Shown here in pieces: positions 38,001-50,100 of a stretch of 64,000 bases of DNA; the stretch's first letter is position 1, and every line of letters begins with the position of its first letter. The notes below the pieces were generated by a model that was not told where the DNA came from, searched no databases, and saw only the letters and a list, made by a program, of their open reading frames with translations. The stretch comes from Acanthaster planci. Taxonomy: Eukaryota > Echinodermata > Asteroidea > Valvatida > Acanthasteridae. Made by a program: the position numbers and the translations under genes. The stretch lies in NCBI RefSeq assembly GCF_001949145.1, contig NW_019091357.1, positions 3,868,473 to 3,932,472 on the forward strand, given 5' to 3'.

Positions 38001-41000
38001 CCATGATCTTATCTTTATGTTTGTTTCACGTTTATTAGTCACACTACTGCTGTGAAGTATGTACTTGCCAAACATTCTAACGCAGACTAAAATCTCCAAA
38101 TCTCGATATACACGTGCGTACAAACGGGAGAACGTTTCAATCATTTCGACTGAAATTTACCTGAAGGACTCCCTTGTTTAGGAGAGATACAATATATGCA
38201 ACCAGCAAACTCAGTAAACCGAATCCCATAGCTGTAGATGATAAAAACCAGATGAAAGATTTAGTGAGAAAAAAGGGGGAAGAGAGTTCACACAAAATTA
38301 CACAAATTCAAAGTTTAGCCAAACTGAATAGCTAGATGTCTTCTTGAAGGACGTTTTAATCGGTGTAAAAAGATATATTTAAAGGTTCAGTCAATGATCT
38401 GTTGCCTCCACTGTGTTGTGTTAGCCACGGCCAATTCAACAAAACTACCGAAAGTTGGACGGCCTGGAAGTAACCTGCAAAAACTTCCAACTGCACGGGA
38501 ATTAGGCCTTCAAGGTAATCACTTGCACTGCTGCATTGAAGACGAACCAAGTTGAACATAATTATGTACTTCAAGTAGCCTATTCAGTAGCTACGTCTGT
38601 ACTAAACGCGAGCTGATAACAGCAAACCACATTCAAGTAGCCCTGGCTTCGCTCGACAGGCAGTCTGGGGAATATTCTATTGAGGCGGGGCGCTTTCACT
38701 CTCAAACAGAAATCAACTGGAGCTAGTATACTGAGGCACATGACGTATACCGACCTATCCCTTTAGTCACGAGTGTGTATCGCTCCTCTTGCATCTTCTT
38801 GAAACAGGGTCTGACGAGGTCTTCTGCAGTCACTGCTGCCAGCGAGTTCAGCCCCGAAGAGACGGTACTGAGAAGAATAAATATGGGACAGATTAAGACT
38901 CTCACTATTGTACACATGTAGAATTAGCATTAGGGTGGGAAGTGGAGAGACAGACAACAGTGCTGTCAGGATGAGAAGGCGAAGTCTTACCTCAGTGCTG
39001 CGCTGAAGACAGAGGATGTAAACAACCCAGGCAGGCCTGGTAAACCTCCAAATAGTTCCATCACAAAGATGGGAATAAGCTACAAGACATGTAATCAGAA
39101 ATACACGTTATCAGTTGAGAGCGTTGATGCAGCCAATCCCAAATTCACCCCACCTTATAGCCAAACCCAACTCGACATAACTCACCTAAACCCAATCCAA
39201 CCCGACCGCCAGAAAAGGACACCGTGAAATTTAACGCCAACTCAACCAAAACCAGGATCACAATACATGTATTAGACTTTCAAATTTGGATCAAGTGATT
39301 CGTGTAAATCCACTAAATATTCCTAAGAACATGCCCACACCTGATCTGTTTGGTCGATTTGATTGGATGTGTAGGGATCACATCGCTGGTTGGCGTAGTA
39401 GGAATACATCACAAGACCGGCTGAGCAGGCGCATGACACCACGATTACCATGCCGACAGTTGCGAGGTATAGTGAGCTGTACAACAAGGAATTTAAATAT
39501 GGGAATTTGGTCGAATTAGCAAAATGCTGACCTGTAACTACTTGCCACTTTTTCCTGTACTGACATTATAAGACGAAAATTAACAAAGCAGGCCGTACAC
39601 GTGATATGCATCATCGTCAGGTGGATACAAACATACATTGAATTCTACAGGCGGTTGACATAGTTTCGCACTTATTGCACTGGCACCCCTCAAGGCTGAG
39701 TAAAAAGGTGCCTCACCACATGTATGTATGTACGACAAAAAATCGACTCGTGTGCGTTGCGTTCGGCTGTCGAATACGCAACGCTGGCACAAAGTGTTAA
39801 CGAGCATACGGAATGGAAGGCGCCTTTAAAATGTGATACTTGTTTACTCTGCGCTCAGCGAACAATTATGAATCGTGCGTACTTGAATGGTGAATCCCAC
39901 AACTGACATCTCTCTCCCTTGGTTACGCGATCGTTAGTTCCCTGCACAAAGTCCACGCAGACATACAGTGCATAATGGACCCCAAGGCTGACACTCACAT
40001 TCTTGACCTCCTTAAGTTACCAACAGTCAGGTATCGCTGGACCTGTGATTGGTTAACGCCGTATGTTGCTGTCCATGTGAAGCACCCACCGACTACAACC
40101 GACCAGAAAGTATGCCGGATGGAGGGATCTGGAGAAAAACTGAAAGACAACAATGGCATGTTATAAAGTGACAGAAGGTAGCCTAATACAGGAGCACTAA
40201 TCTGACATAACAAAAAACTGACAACAAACAGAAAGGCAACTATAGGGCCTACAGACGACAATGCACACCAAACAAAACCGTCTGACTGACAGCACAGTGT
40301 AAACCAAGGCGATAAAACGCAACACAAAATAGCAGTACTGCAACGCAAGAATCTAAACAATAACGGACCTAGATATAGACTTCAAACTTAATGATAAAAC
40401 AAAAACAACATAACATTAATCTGCGCAACGCGTAGTAAAATGTAACACAAATTAGCACAACACAATATAAACAAGACACAAAACAACAACATACTTCCAG
40501 AAATCGATGCGTCCTCCTTCCTCTGCAATCTTCCAGACCTGTATGAATCCACCTAGACGCAGGGAGCCTTCGATGATGACGGCCAGAAATCCTGCCATCA
40601 TTACGCACATTTGGAAGGCATCAGTCCAAAGTACAGCCTTCATGCCGCCCTAAAAAGAACCGAATATAAAGAATCGTTTAGTCTCTACAGCGCTTCTTCA
40701 GTATATTTCATGCAAACATCGTAACTCATTGACAACCTTTTCCTGGTCAGTTGTTTCAAAACAACCATGAGATTTCTTCTGAGTCTGAATCACGCCTTAT
40801 CTGAAGCATGCACCGCCAACTTTTACTGAAATGTACATAACCTTTCAAGCTCCACGAGCCTGTATTAGAAGTTTATTCAATTATAGAAAGAATTTGGCGA
40901 AGATGCAGCTTAAATATTCACAATTTCCATTCAACTCTTCAATTCAGCATTTTGCAGTAAGGTATTGCTTAATCACCATCGTCATCGACACCATCAATTT

Positions 41001-43473
41001 ATGGACTCCAAGCTAACATTCCTCCCAAAGTTTAAAAACCAGCGCAAGACGTGACCAAGATATCTCTTTACAAATTCATACAGGTTTGTCACGCAAAATG
41101 ATACGTGGCAGTGATGTCGGGCAAACTGCAGACGTCATACTTTCCAGCCCAACCTTTTTTTCATACATAACTGCTGAACTTAAAACCACTATCAGTTTTC
41201 AAGAGATTATGAATGTTAAAACGAATGTTTTTAAGAATTATTTTGCCTTTTCAGATTGGTTGCTTTTCCCCATTTTTATGTGGATTTTTAAAAAAAGCTA
41301 CTAAACTTACAACTGTAGTATAAAATGTGCAGGCCACACCAATGGCAACCACGGACCCCCACAAGCTGAGATTGGTCACTGTGAACAAGAAGAAGACGTA
41401 TGCAATCAGTTTAAAAGCAAAAACGAAACAGCAAAAAGAACTATTGTATTTATGGAAAACAACGCGAAAAAATACCATGAAAAATCCATATCGCCGGATT
41501 CCAATAAAAAGTATTAAATTAAAAAAAAAACAAAATAAATAAACAAAAATCCAGGTACTGTCATTATTATCCAGAGTCGGGTAGGTTTTGCCAAGGTTAA
41601 AAAACTAAAGGTGCCTGTCAATTCAATAAGAGTCTGTGGCTTTATTAACACCATGCAGAATATGGTTGTCAACTGTCGCGCTGCTTGTAAAGGAGAAATA
41701 ATTAAAGCATTTTATCTGTCGAATAATTCAAGCCATAAAAAGGTATAAAACTAGAATTTAGTCACCTGCGTTAAATGCCAGAGCTGGAGCATAGATGACT
41801 ATACCCATATAAAGGACCTTCAACAAAAAAAGGGGAAAACATTAAAATAAAAAGATAACAGAGATGAAAGCATTCGCATGAGGCACAATAGCAAACGTTC
41901 GCTCAAGTTGACCTGCATCTTAGTCCATTGGGCCTTGCTATCATTAACCTGTGTGTCCAATCTTTTGTTCACATTAAATTCCACTTAAACGCTCAAAGAG
42001 CTCTACTGGAAATATTTTTTAAAAATTGTATGAACTAACCAAGTGGTCCCAAAGCTGTAAATGTTGATCTTTGTTCCCTGTAACCAAACAACGCCCAGTA
42101 ATATATAGCTATATAAAGACCTTTTGTACTAATAGGAAAAAGCCATTTAACGAAGGAAACGTCACACTATCTGCGCGTTAGACTGACAAAACAAAATCAG
42201 GGTACTACCATTTGAAGGAAGTAGGTGAGAGTTCCTGCAACACGAACCACCTTGTTGAAGCGCTTTTCGAGATACTGTGAAGAGAAAGGAGTTTTCCCCC
42301 CAATTAATGGAATTTCTCTCGTGACAGAAAGTTCACCCTAACGCTGATCGTTGAAGCTAATTTAACCTTAACAATGCCTCTGTCCGTTGTCCTCTTCTGT
42401 ATCATGCCACGCCTCGTCACTGTCGTTTGGGTTCTGTATTCAGGGTTGGTTTGTTTTATTTTGTTTTTTGGTTTTTAGTTTCTTGTTTATTTTCCTTTCA
42501 CTCTCAATCTAATCCTTATCATCTTAACTTTTTGTTACCATAGTCATACACTAGTGACTGCCGTGTTCTGCGTCGTGGTCACTGTCAACGTCGGCAAAGC
42601 TATCAGCACCAGTACTATCGCCTGATCATCTAACTCACCATTGTCCTGATTACCAAATATTATTTCACTTAGCATCCTTACTGTCGCAATCCATATCAGT
42701 CTATCCATTCTGTGTTCATCTTTTCAACTTTTAACAATTCCTTCCACACTCTAATCGATCATATGTTCACAATGTCTTTAATTTGTCGTCATTTTAGGGC
42801 ATCTCAACATTTACAAGAAGCCGGTTGACATGAAACACTCAGTGAAGTACGCAAAAGTTAACAATGCCACTCATGAGTTACATCTGCACCGTATTTATTA
42901 CCAGAACTCACATTTTCTTTTATTGGGGTGGATTCATCTCCGGAGGTTTTTGTGTGTTTTTTATTTCAATTTGTGTTTGGTTTTTGTTTTGAAATGAAAT
43001 CACCAACGCTCCTGAGCCGATAGTCAGCTATTTTCCTTCATCTTTGAACATATGTTACCCGAAAATGTCGGGGTCACTTTGCCCGTCTTAAAAAAAAATC
43101 ACACAAAACAAAAGAGACAAACCTCGTTTGCACTGGTTACGCCCAAGCGATAGAAGACAGGCAGGAACAACCTCGTCACGGCGATCCCTGTCAAGATGTA
43201 GGCGAACCCAAACAGCCAGAACATGGTGCCATAGATGTAGGTCTCGGCCGGCGTACCCAGCACCGTGATGGCCGAGATGAAGCTAGCCACCAGCGACATG
43301 GCCACAGGGATGGGGTTCATGTTGCGGTCGGCCAGCAGGAACTCCTTGGTCGTCTTCTGCTTGCCTCCGGTGCAGCCGTAATAGATGCCGATGAAAACTG
43401 ACACGGCCAGCATCAGCCCGAACACCACATAGTCCCAGACCTGGAAAAGTCGTTGGGTATCGTCGACGGCCAT
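35060..43473 (-). CDS. SLC5A8-like: Gene D: complete SMCT-type sodium-coupled monocarboxylate transporter (paralogue of C)
   Basis: Fifteen exons in transcription order: 43123-43473, 42209-42274, 41766-41817, 41311-41378, 40495-40649, 39999-40139, 39341-39476, 38991-39079, 38755-38867, 38161-38231, 37806-37892, 36823-37025, 36389-36489, 35670-35785, 35060-35272. They give 653 codons plus TAG, each exon the same length as in gene C. I chose ATG 43471-43473 ([10 protein letters not shown]). An upstream in-frame ATG exists in D, but C has a stop there, so the shorter start is the shared one. All family signatures of C are present ([68 protein letters not shown]). The tail exon is about 90% identical to that of C and ends ATEM. 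Intron 11 carries a MITE absent from C. Inferred role: Na+-coupled monocarboxylate uptake. The frame is intact throughout. Confidence 0.92.
37174..37385. mobile_element. hAT-like MITE with intact 8-bp target duplication, gene D intron 11
   Basis: 212 bases with termini CAGTGGCGTAGC on both ends (12 bases identical as an inverted repeat). It is flanked on both sides by CTGTGTTG (37166-37173 and 37386-37393), a perfect 8-base target duplication typical of hAT elements. It is non-coding and has G/C runs inside the ends. The paralogous intron of gene C at about 22141-22150 (AATGTGTTG) is the empty site. Confidence 0.85.
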
Positions 43474-46400
43474 GGCTCTCCGTAAGACGCTCCAAGTTAT
43501 GCGTCTATCAGTGAAAACCACGAGGACCAAAAGTCCAAGTTCTTGTTTTGGCGACGCTAGTTCTCCTAGAATGACGGGCTAAGATTCAATTTAATCGATC
43601 AGGTGCGGGTGTGACGGCGACACCTGGAAAAAACTTCAGCGTGGCCACAGTGACAAAGCAACCCGTAGCACGAACTCAGACGATGGCGAATTTCTCGCAG
43701 TCACACACTTGATGGACACAAAAGCTACGCAAACGTTGTTGAATTTAAAAAAGTGTGCAAAGGTGCATTCCACTTCACTACATCGCCAAATTAAACAGGC
43801 TATTCAACTGCCCCATAGAAAAAAACAAAAACAGAGCGGTAATTCTCTGCAGCCCGTGCGCATTGCATTCACAGTTTGTCACGTCAAAGGATGATGCATT
43901 TTTATAAAGACCAAATCGGGTTGTCATCTGTGGCCTTTTTATCGTTCTCTACAAAGCAAATAAATGTTGGTAAACAGATCGTGTGCTGTATATTGAAAAC
44001 TTAAAAAAGACACACAATGGATAGGTGAAATGACACGTACGCCTTATTCTGATATTCCCCCATGTCAACCGGGGCTACTCCCGTTCTGCCTTCAGAAGGT
44101 CGTAAAAATTACGAAAAATAAAAAAGGGATCATACATGAAGAGTGCAAATTAGAACTCGACCTCAACAATCAAAGCCCTTTGTCGGATTAGAACTAAACT
44201 AGTAGCCACCTGGGGTGAGGTCTCGGAGGCTTGGTTCCCTCCCCCAATAAGTGCTGAAAAAGAAAGCTAACATAGGCTACCTACACCCCAAAGTACTAGC
44301 TCTTACATAGCCATACATTCCAGCCCTCTGTAGCGCAGCCACGGGGTGGGGAAGTGCCGCTAGAGCATCATGAGCTATTTTAGGGGGTGAATTCTGGTCT
44401 GAGCCCCCAACCCACACACACACTTTAACACAACCCCGCCCACCGACATACCGGATTCGCCACTGCAACTCATATTATGATAGACGGGTGTCCTTATAAT
44501 GCACTATTTGGTTTTTTTGGGGGGGTGTCTGCAAGAGGATAGCGCAGATATTAACAGGTTAAGAACAGGTCCTTCGGGGTCGAGTAGGGAAAGTTATGGC
44601 CATTCTTGAAACGTTCTGTCGAGCTTGAATGACCTCTTGAAAATCAATTCTCGACAAGTGGTGCTTGTAACCTCTGGAGAATGGCTGTTAGTAGGCATCT
44701 GCAAATAAACCGGCCATAAAGTTGTTTGATTGTCAGGTTATATGGAAGTCGCACACCAAAGTAATTGCTGTAAACATCAGGGTTACTTGACACACAGGCA
44801 AATAACTGGGTCCTTATTGCCACATTGTGCCCTTAAGAGGGAGAAAATTCGATTTCGTTAGAAACTGGACTGCCCATCTAAGAATATGTCTTTCTTAATT
44901 AATAGCATTTCAGAGAAAATATACTGAATTGATTTTCGAACACGAAGTAATCATCGGCTGCAGCTGTTATTAACCCCCTTCGAACTAAAATACGCAACAA
45001 TGGCGGTCTCGTGCTCCCGTGGTGTGATACAAGGGATTCTTTTTAGAAATGGTGCGCGTACGCGATAAGTACTCAGCATGGAAAAAAACAACTGGGTGTT
45101 TATGTGACTGTTCTGTGTAGTTAATTCGGATTAATTCAGTGTGCATGATAAAAAAAAACACATCACATGCAGATACTGCCATCCACTCTCCAGCTGCATA
45201 TCCGAAATACATGTATATTTATACGCGTTCCATCATGGCGCCACTTGGGTCATACCATTTTTCTAGAGGGGGGGTTTCCACGGAGGTGGCAAGCATTCAT
45301 CAGCTTATTAAAACAACAGAAGAGGGTACATTTGAGTTTTTATGTTTCTTCACTAAAATTTGCATCCCTTTTCATCACATTTTGTTTTCCATTTCTTAAT
45401 TTTTTCTTCATGCATCTTGCGTTTTTTCTTCTTAAATTCCCCTCCCCGTGACACTCCCTCACCCCCGCGACGCTAATGCGTATCATTTGTAATGATGGCA
45501 GCGTTTAAACTAATAGCTAAGCAAGGAAGACAACAGGATTGTGTAAAACGTCACTGGATTTTTAAACTAGCGGAGTTTCAGTACAATGTTTGTGTGCGTA
45601 GAGCCGATAGAATAGTGTATCCATTTTTGGAAACTAAAACAGTCCAAAATAAATCAAAGCGGGAGGTACATGGAAGTAACAACCATTTGTTCTCCAGAGT
45701 ATCGTTTTTCCCTATCACTAAGCATCGGTGTTAATGTCCAAAACTAAATAAAGAACTATACAATAAACGTTATCGGTTTAATTCCAAAGGTCCAGCCAGC
45801 ACCATGCAAAATTTTCATTCAACGACTGGACTATGGGGGGGGCAATATTAACGACAAAACTCCACAACGGGATGATAAAAATATTCAAAGGAGTTCTCTT
45901 TTTTCGTTGAAAGTGTTTAATTCCGTTTAATATAAACCCATTCCAAATGAAAACAGTTCACCAAAAGAGGTATGCTGAACCACGAGTTATAACCTACCAT
46001 AACCAATAAATTGGGAGCATTAAACAATTCTTACAGGAACGACGCAACACACCTAAAGCATCTATTGTAACTACCAGATGTGAGATTGGAGGATTATAAA
46101 ACATCCCGCGAAATAATCACCAGAGGTTTTAAGTTCCCTACAGCAGCGTAGGGTCTATGACATACATTTGTGTATCCCTTTAAAGACATACCTTAAAATA
46201 CCCACTTCTTTTGTTCTATATCGACGTCAAGGCGTCAAAACACCTAAATGGTAAATTCGGGATTTTTCAGATTGTGAAAGAGATTGTTTAAAAATTCGTA
46301 ATGAAAAATCCTGAACTTTGGGAAACATCCTGACCAATCTCACCCCTGGTTATAAACCAGAAAATGGAAAGCAGTTTGTTCCTGAGATAGCTGTCTGACG

Positions 46401-47198
46401 TGGCACATATAAAAAATCTAGACACTTCTATCACACGCAATAGAAAATATCATGCGTTCATTTTCAGGTTTTCGAACAAAATTTTCATTTGAATAAATTC
46501 TATTTACAAAAACTTCTCATTCGTTCGATGTTGCAATTTTCAGTTCATTTTCTGAAATCAAAATGAAAACATACTGATTATTTTACAAATTACAAGCCAA
46601 TCCGCAACCCCCCCCCCAAAAGGGCCTATGTTAGATGTCAAAAACATCATTTTAAAAGAGCTATGCATGATTCTGATTAAAAGATCTAATAAAATACACG
46701 GTTTACAGTGAAATAAAAAAAAATCAGTTGTGAATCTAACCAATTAACGCAAACTTTAAGAATATGCAGTATTTCAACTAAATCTAAATAAAAAATCTAC
46801 GTCAAATCAAAACACTAATCCAAAAAAATTGAAACTGCACAACAGAGATAGAGTATAAAAATAATACATTGTGCAAAAGCAGCCTCGACAAATGGGGACA
46901 GAAAGTACAAAACGTATTTCATGACAGGACTTGAGACCGAAACTGCGCAAAATTGAGTCGCGTGAGGTCAAAATTTTGTAGGATCGGTTTATATAATGTT
47001 AATCAAATCAACGTTGACCCGACACCAAAACCAACTATGTATGTACAATTACCCCGTGTGGGTATTCAAGGGGATGAAGATGGAGAATGCGTGATCGGAT
47101 TTCAAGTTTCGACGGAGTGTCCAAACAAGGCATTCAAGAAGTCAACTCTATATATGCTGTTTGGGGACACTCGGGCCAACAGCCAACAGAAACTTTCC
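43474..47198. other. Spacer between gene D (5' side) and gene E (3' side)
   Basis: Contains the gene D promoter region (to about 44325, homologous to 28520-29205) and the gene E 3' UTR near its right end. No domain-bearing ORF was seen. Apart from the MITE-like piece at 44326-44465, it is AT-rich with mononucleotide runs. No canonical gene E poly(A) signal could be chosen. Confidence 0.5.
44326..44465. mobile_element. Degenerate CAGTGGCG-type MITE
   Basis: The right end, read on the minus strand, starts CAGTGGCGAATCCGG. The left end (CTCTGTAGCGCAGCCACGGGG) resembles the CAGTGGCG..GCCACGGGG ends of the other hAT-like MITEs. Internal CCCC/GGGG-rich blocks are similar. No target duplication was found, so the limits are approximate. 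Confidence 0.4.
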
Positions 47199-50100
47199 TT
47201 ACAACTTGGTGTTAAACTCCATCTGGCCGTTGGGGTAAGGTGGAGGCAGCTCATCGGTGACAACCTGGTAGGATTCCCCGTTGCCGGCCTTATCAGTTTC
47301 GTCGGGCTTGTACTTTTCTTTCTCATTTTTCTCATCCGTGGAAATAGCCTTCTCCTATTTGAGTGGCAGAAATAACGGGGAAGTCGTTTTCAAAGTCATT
47401 CGTTTGCAAGAGTTTTGATAAACAAGATGTCCGGAGTTTACGCTGAACTACAAATCCTCGAAACATTCAACTGGTTGGTCCCTCGAGCGAAACACGAAAA
47501 CGAATACCGTATCTATTATGAACACAGGTATCTCTAAATGGTGACGGAGACTGGGAGGTTTGACCCAGAGCCGTATACAGAGAGAGTGGCGCCAAGCTTA
47601 GAGTTTGGAACCAAAATGGCTGTTTATTATGCGTGCGGTGCAGCATTCACTCATGGTGTATACTCATCGCCCACGTGCACTCAACGCATAATCCACCATT
47701 TTGTTTCCAACAATTCAGACACTCGTGTCGCAACTCTTTCTAATTAAACAGCTGTAGGTTGACCCACTCCAAGGCACAATGTGGGTTGATGAAAATCTCG
47801 ATCAAAATTGATTCAGTGTGCTCGTTTCGTTCGTGTGCTATGTGCCTGTTTGTTTCACGCGGATCCTGATCGTGATCAGGGATCCAACGCTGCTTCACTG
47901 ACATCAGAATCCATCCAATGGATAGCATCAACCAGCGATGAAATCACTGATCGAGATCTAGATCCGTGTGAAACAAATATGGCATTGCCCATTGTTTTCC
48001 CACATGTGAGAGCTCTAAAGCCACCTTGTTCTCAACGAAGCCACTAAAATGTTCCTTTTACGTATTTACCGATGTCTTTGGAGTTCCCACGGTCTTCATA
48101 AATCTTAAGAAGTGTTGCCATTTTAACTTTGGACGGCACTGCTGGTTAAACTATGCTGATATGCTCTTTAGCACTGTGCCACAAATATTGGAACAGTGAA
48201 TATCCTGCACGACGCATTGTCACAGATTAACCCAATATCGAGAGCTTGGCAAAGTGTATGTCTCACAGTGTTGAAAGGGTTTATGTCCATGCACTATATC
48301 GACGAGTAGCATATAGGGTTTATGGAGAGGTGTGGCGCGGTCAAAGCATTCCAATACCACAATTCACACAAACTGAGTTTGCGGTGCCGAAACCACCTCC
48401 AAAGGTTAAAGGTTAATATTCAGAAAGTAGGACACAACAAACTGCAGCAAAGAACTGTTTATTAAGCTCTTAAAACAAGTATCAGTTTGACGCAGGGCTG
48501 TTGTATTGCGCCTGTAATAAAGTCTTCATATTGTTGCAACTCCCTTTTACTAGGTTAAAAAGTTTAATCCCGAACAACATGTGACTACACGAACTTTTTT
48601 TTCAAAGTTAAGGACAACGGTTGGACAGGGTGAAGAGTTATCCCGCGAGCTAAAAAACAAGGTCGAACATGGCGCGGTGCATCATCTAAATGTCTGTGAT
48701 CCTGTTAAGGTTAGGCGTGATATTTGACCATGAAAAATGTTGAAAATGGAGGAAACAGTGATAAATACAGAGATAAATACAAATACAGAGAGAAAAAACT
48801 TGAAATCTTTTCAAAAATGGGGGGAACATCTGCCCGGTTAAAAGGCCTTCCTGTTTAGTGGTTAGTAGTGGTGTTAGTGGCGTCGAGAGGGAATAGGGAA
48901 AATCCATCAAATCGTGTCAGAGTTAAGTTAAACACGAACAATAGACGGTGAAGCGGAACAAAGGGTTGTTGTTGTGAGATTGGGTTGTGGTACTGGAACC
49001 AGAGCAGTAAATATAAAGAGTAGCGCCGACTTCAGACTCTGGAACGAAAATGGCCGGTTATCATGTGCATATATTACAGCATGCATCTACTGTGTGCTAA
49101 TTGCCCATGTGCGCTGACGCATAATCCGCCATTTTGGTTCCAACAAATGAGATTGTCATGTCGCCACTCTCTCTATGAACAGCTCTGACTGGAACATTAG
49201 GTTAACAACACCGTCAGCACGAGTCCACAAAGAACGGGAAACTTCCACGATCCTGATCTCAACTTACAACATCTCTAAACTGCCATATCGAGATCTGTAG
49301 CAACGGTGCGTATCGGTTCCATTTTGTAATCGGAAAACTGAAAAATTCAGAGGAAATTGAATTTAGACAAAAGAACAGACAGAATGATTGTGACAGGGAT
49401 CGAGTACGTGGGGTGATAAGTAAAGAAATTATTTTATCTAAAAATGTTTTTTTTTTTTTTGGCAAAACATTAACGCTAAAAGCAGAAATATTTTCGACAC
49501 GTGAAACATGTAGTCACTATCTACCTGTACTTTGATAACATCATCTGAGGAAGTGAAGTGTCTTCCTTGCAAATTGGAATTATTTCACTGTAAGATCATC
49601 TGTGTGGTTTGTTTAGCTTCAAGTTCTGTTTTTTAAAGCCCATAACGAAATCGATCATACTCACAGAAAAATTTAACACAATCATCTTTCGGCCAAGAAT
49701 GGAAAACGCAATTATAAACAATGATGCAAATTAGGGCGCATAAGCGTGATGTTCTTCCTTTGTTTCAGGTGTTTTTGCTTTGCTTTTTTTTTGAAAAGGA
49801 GATGAGAAAGACATGATGGAAACATTTTAGGAGAAAAAACGTAAAAATTCATAAATGATGCTAGGCGTGCTCTTTTTTCTCTACAAAACAAAAAAAAGAG
49901 ATGGCCGCAAATTAAGCAACAGAAATTTAAAGAGCTGTCGTCGAGTCTTTTGTGGGTCCATTAAACGAAGGGACACGGTGGGAGAAAGCAATTACGCGGT
50001 AGCGGGTCTGAAATACCCGGAATCTGAGTCAGAATATTTGGGAAAATGTACGTGCACGTATGCCGCACATTTCTTGCGTACCATCGCCAAACTGTGTGAC

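Larger units (their letters stand above)
31918..44325. repeat. Segmental duplication, unit 2 (pseudogene + spacer + gene D)
   Basis: Counterpart of 13012-29205, same order and orientation: decayed B-like exons, their 3' flank, the spacer, and gene D with its upstream region. It lacks the LINE found in unit 1 and carries a private 212-bp MITE (37174-37385). Right-hand homology ends near 44325, where another MITE begins. Exons of C and D are almost identical in several places (1 difference in 116 bases in exon 14), whereas the spacer is far more diverged. Confidence 0.75.

Noticed and set aside
43474-43530. Upstream in-frame ATG of gene D adding 19 residues
   Set aside because: Gene C has an in-frame stop in the matching region, and the downstream ATG aligns in both genes with a good context (GCCATGG).
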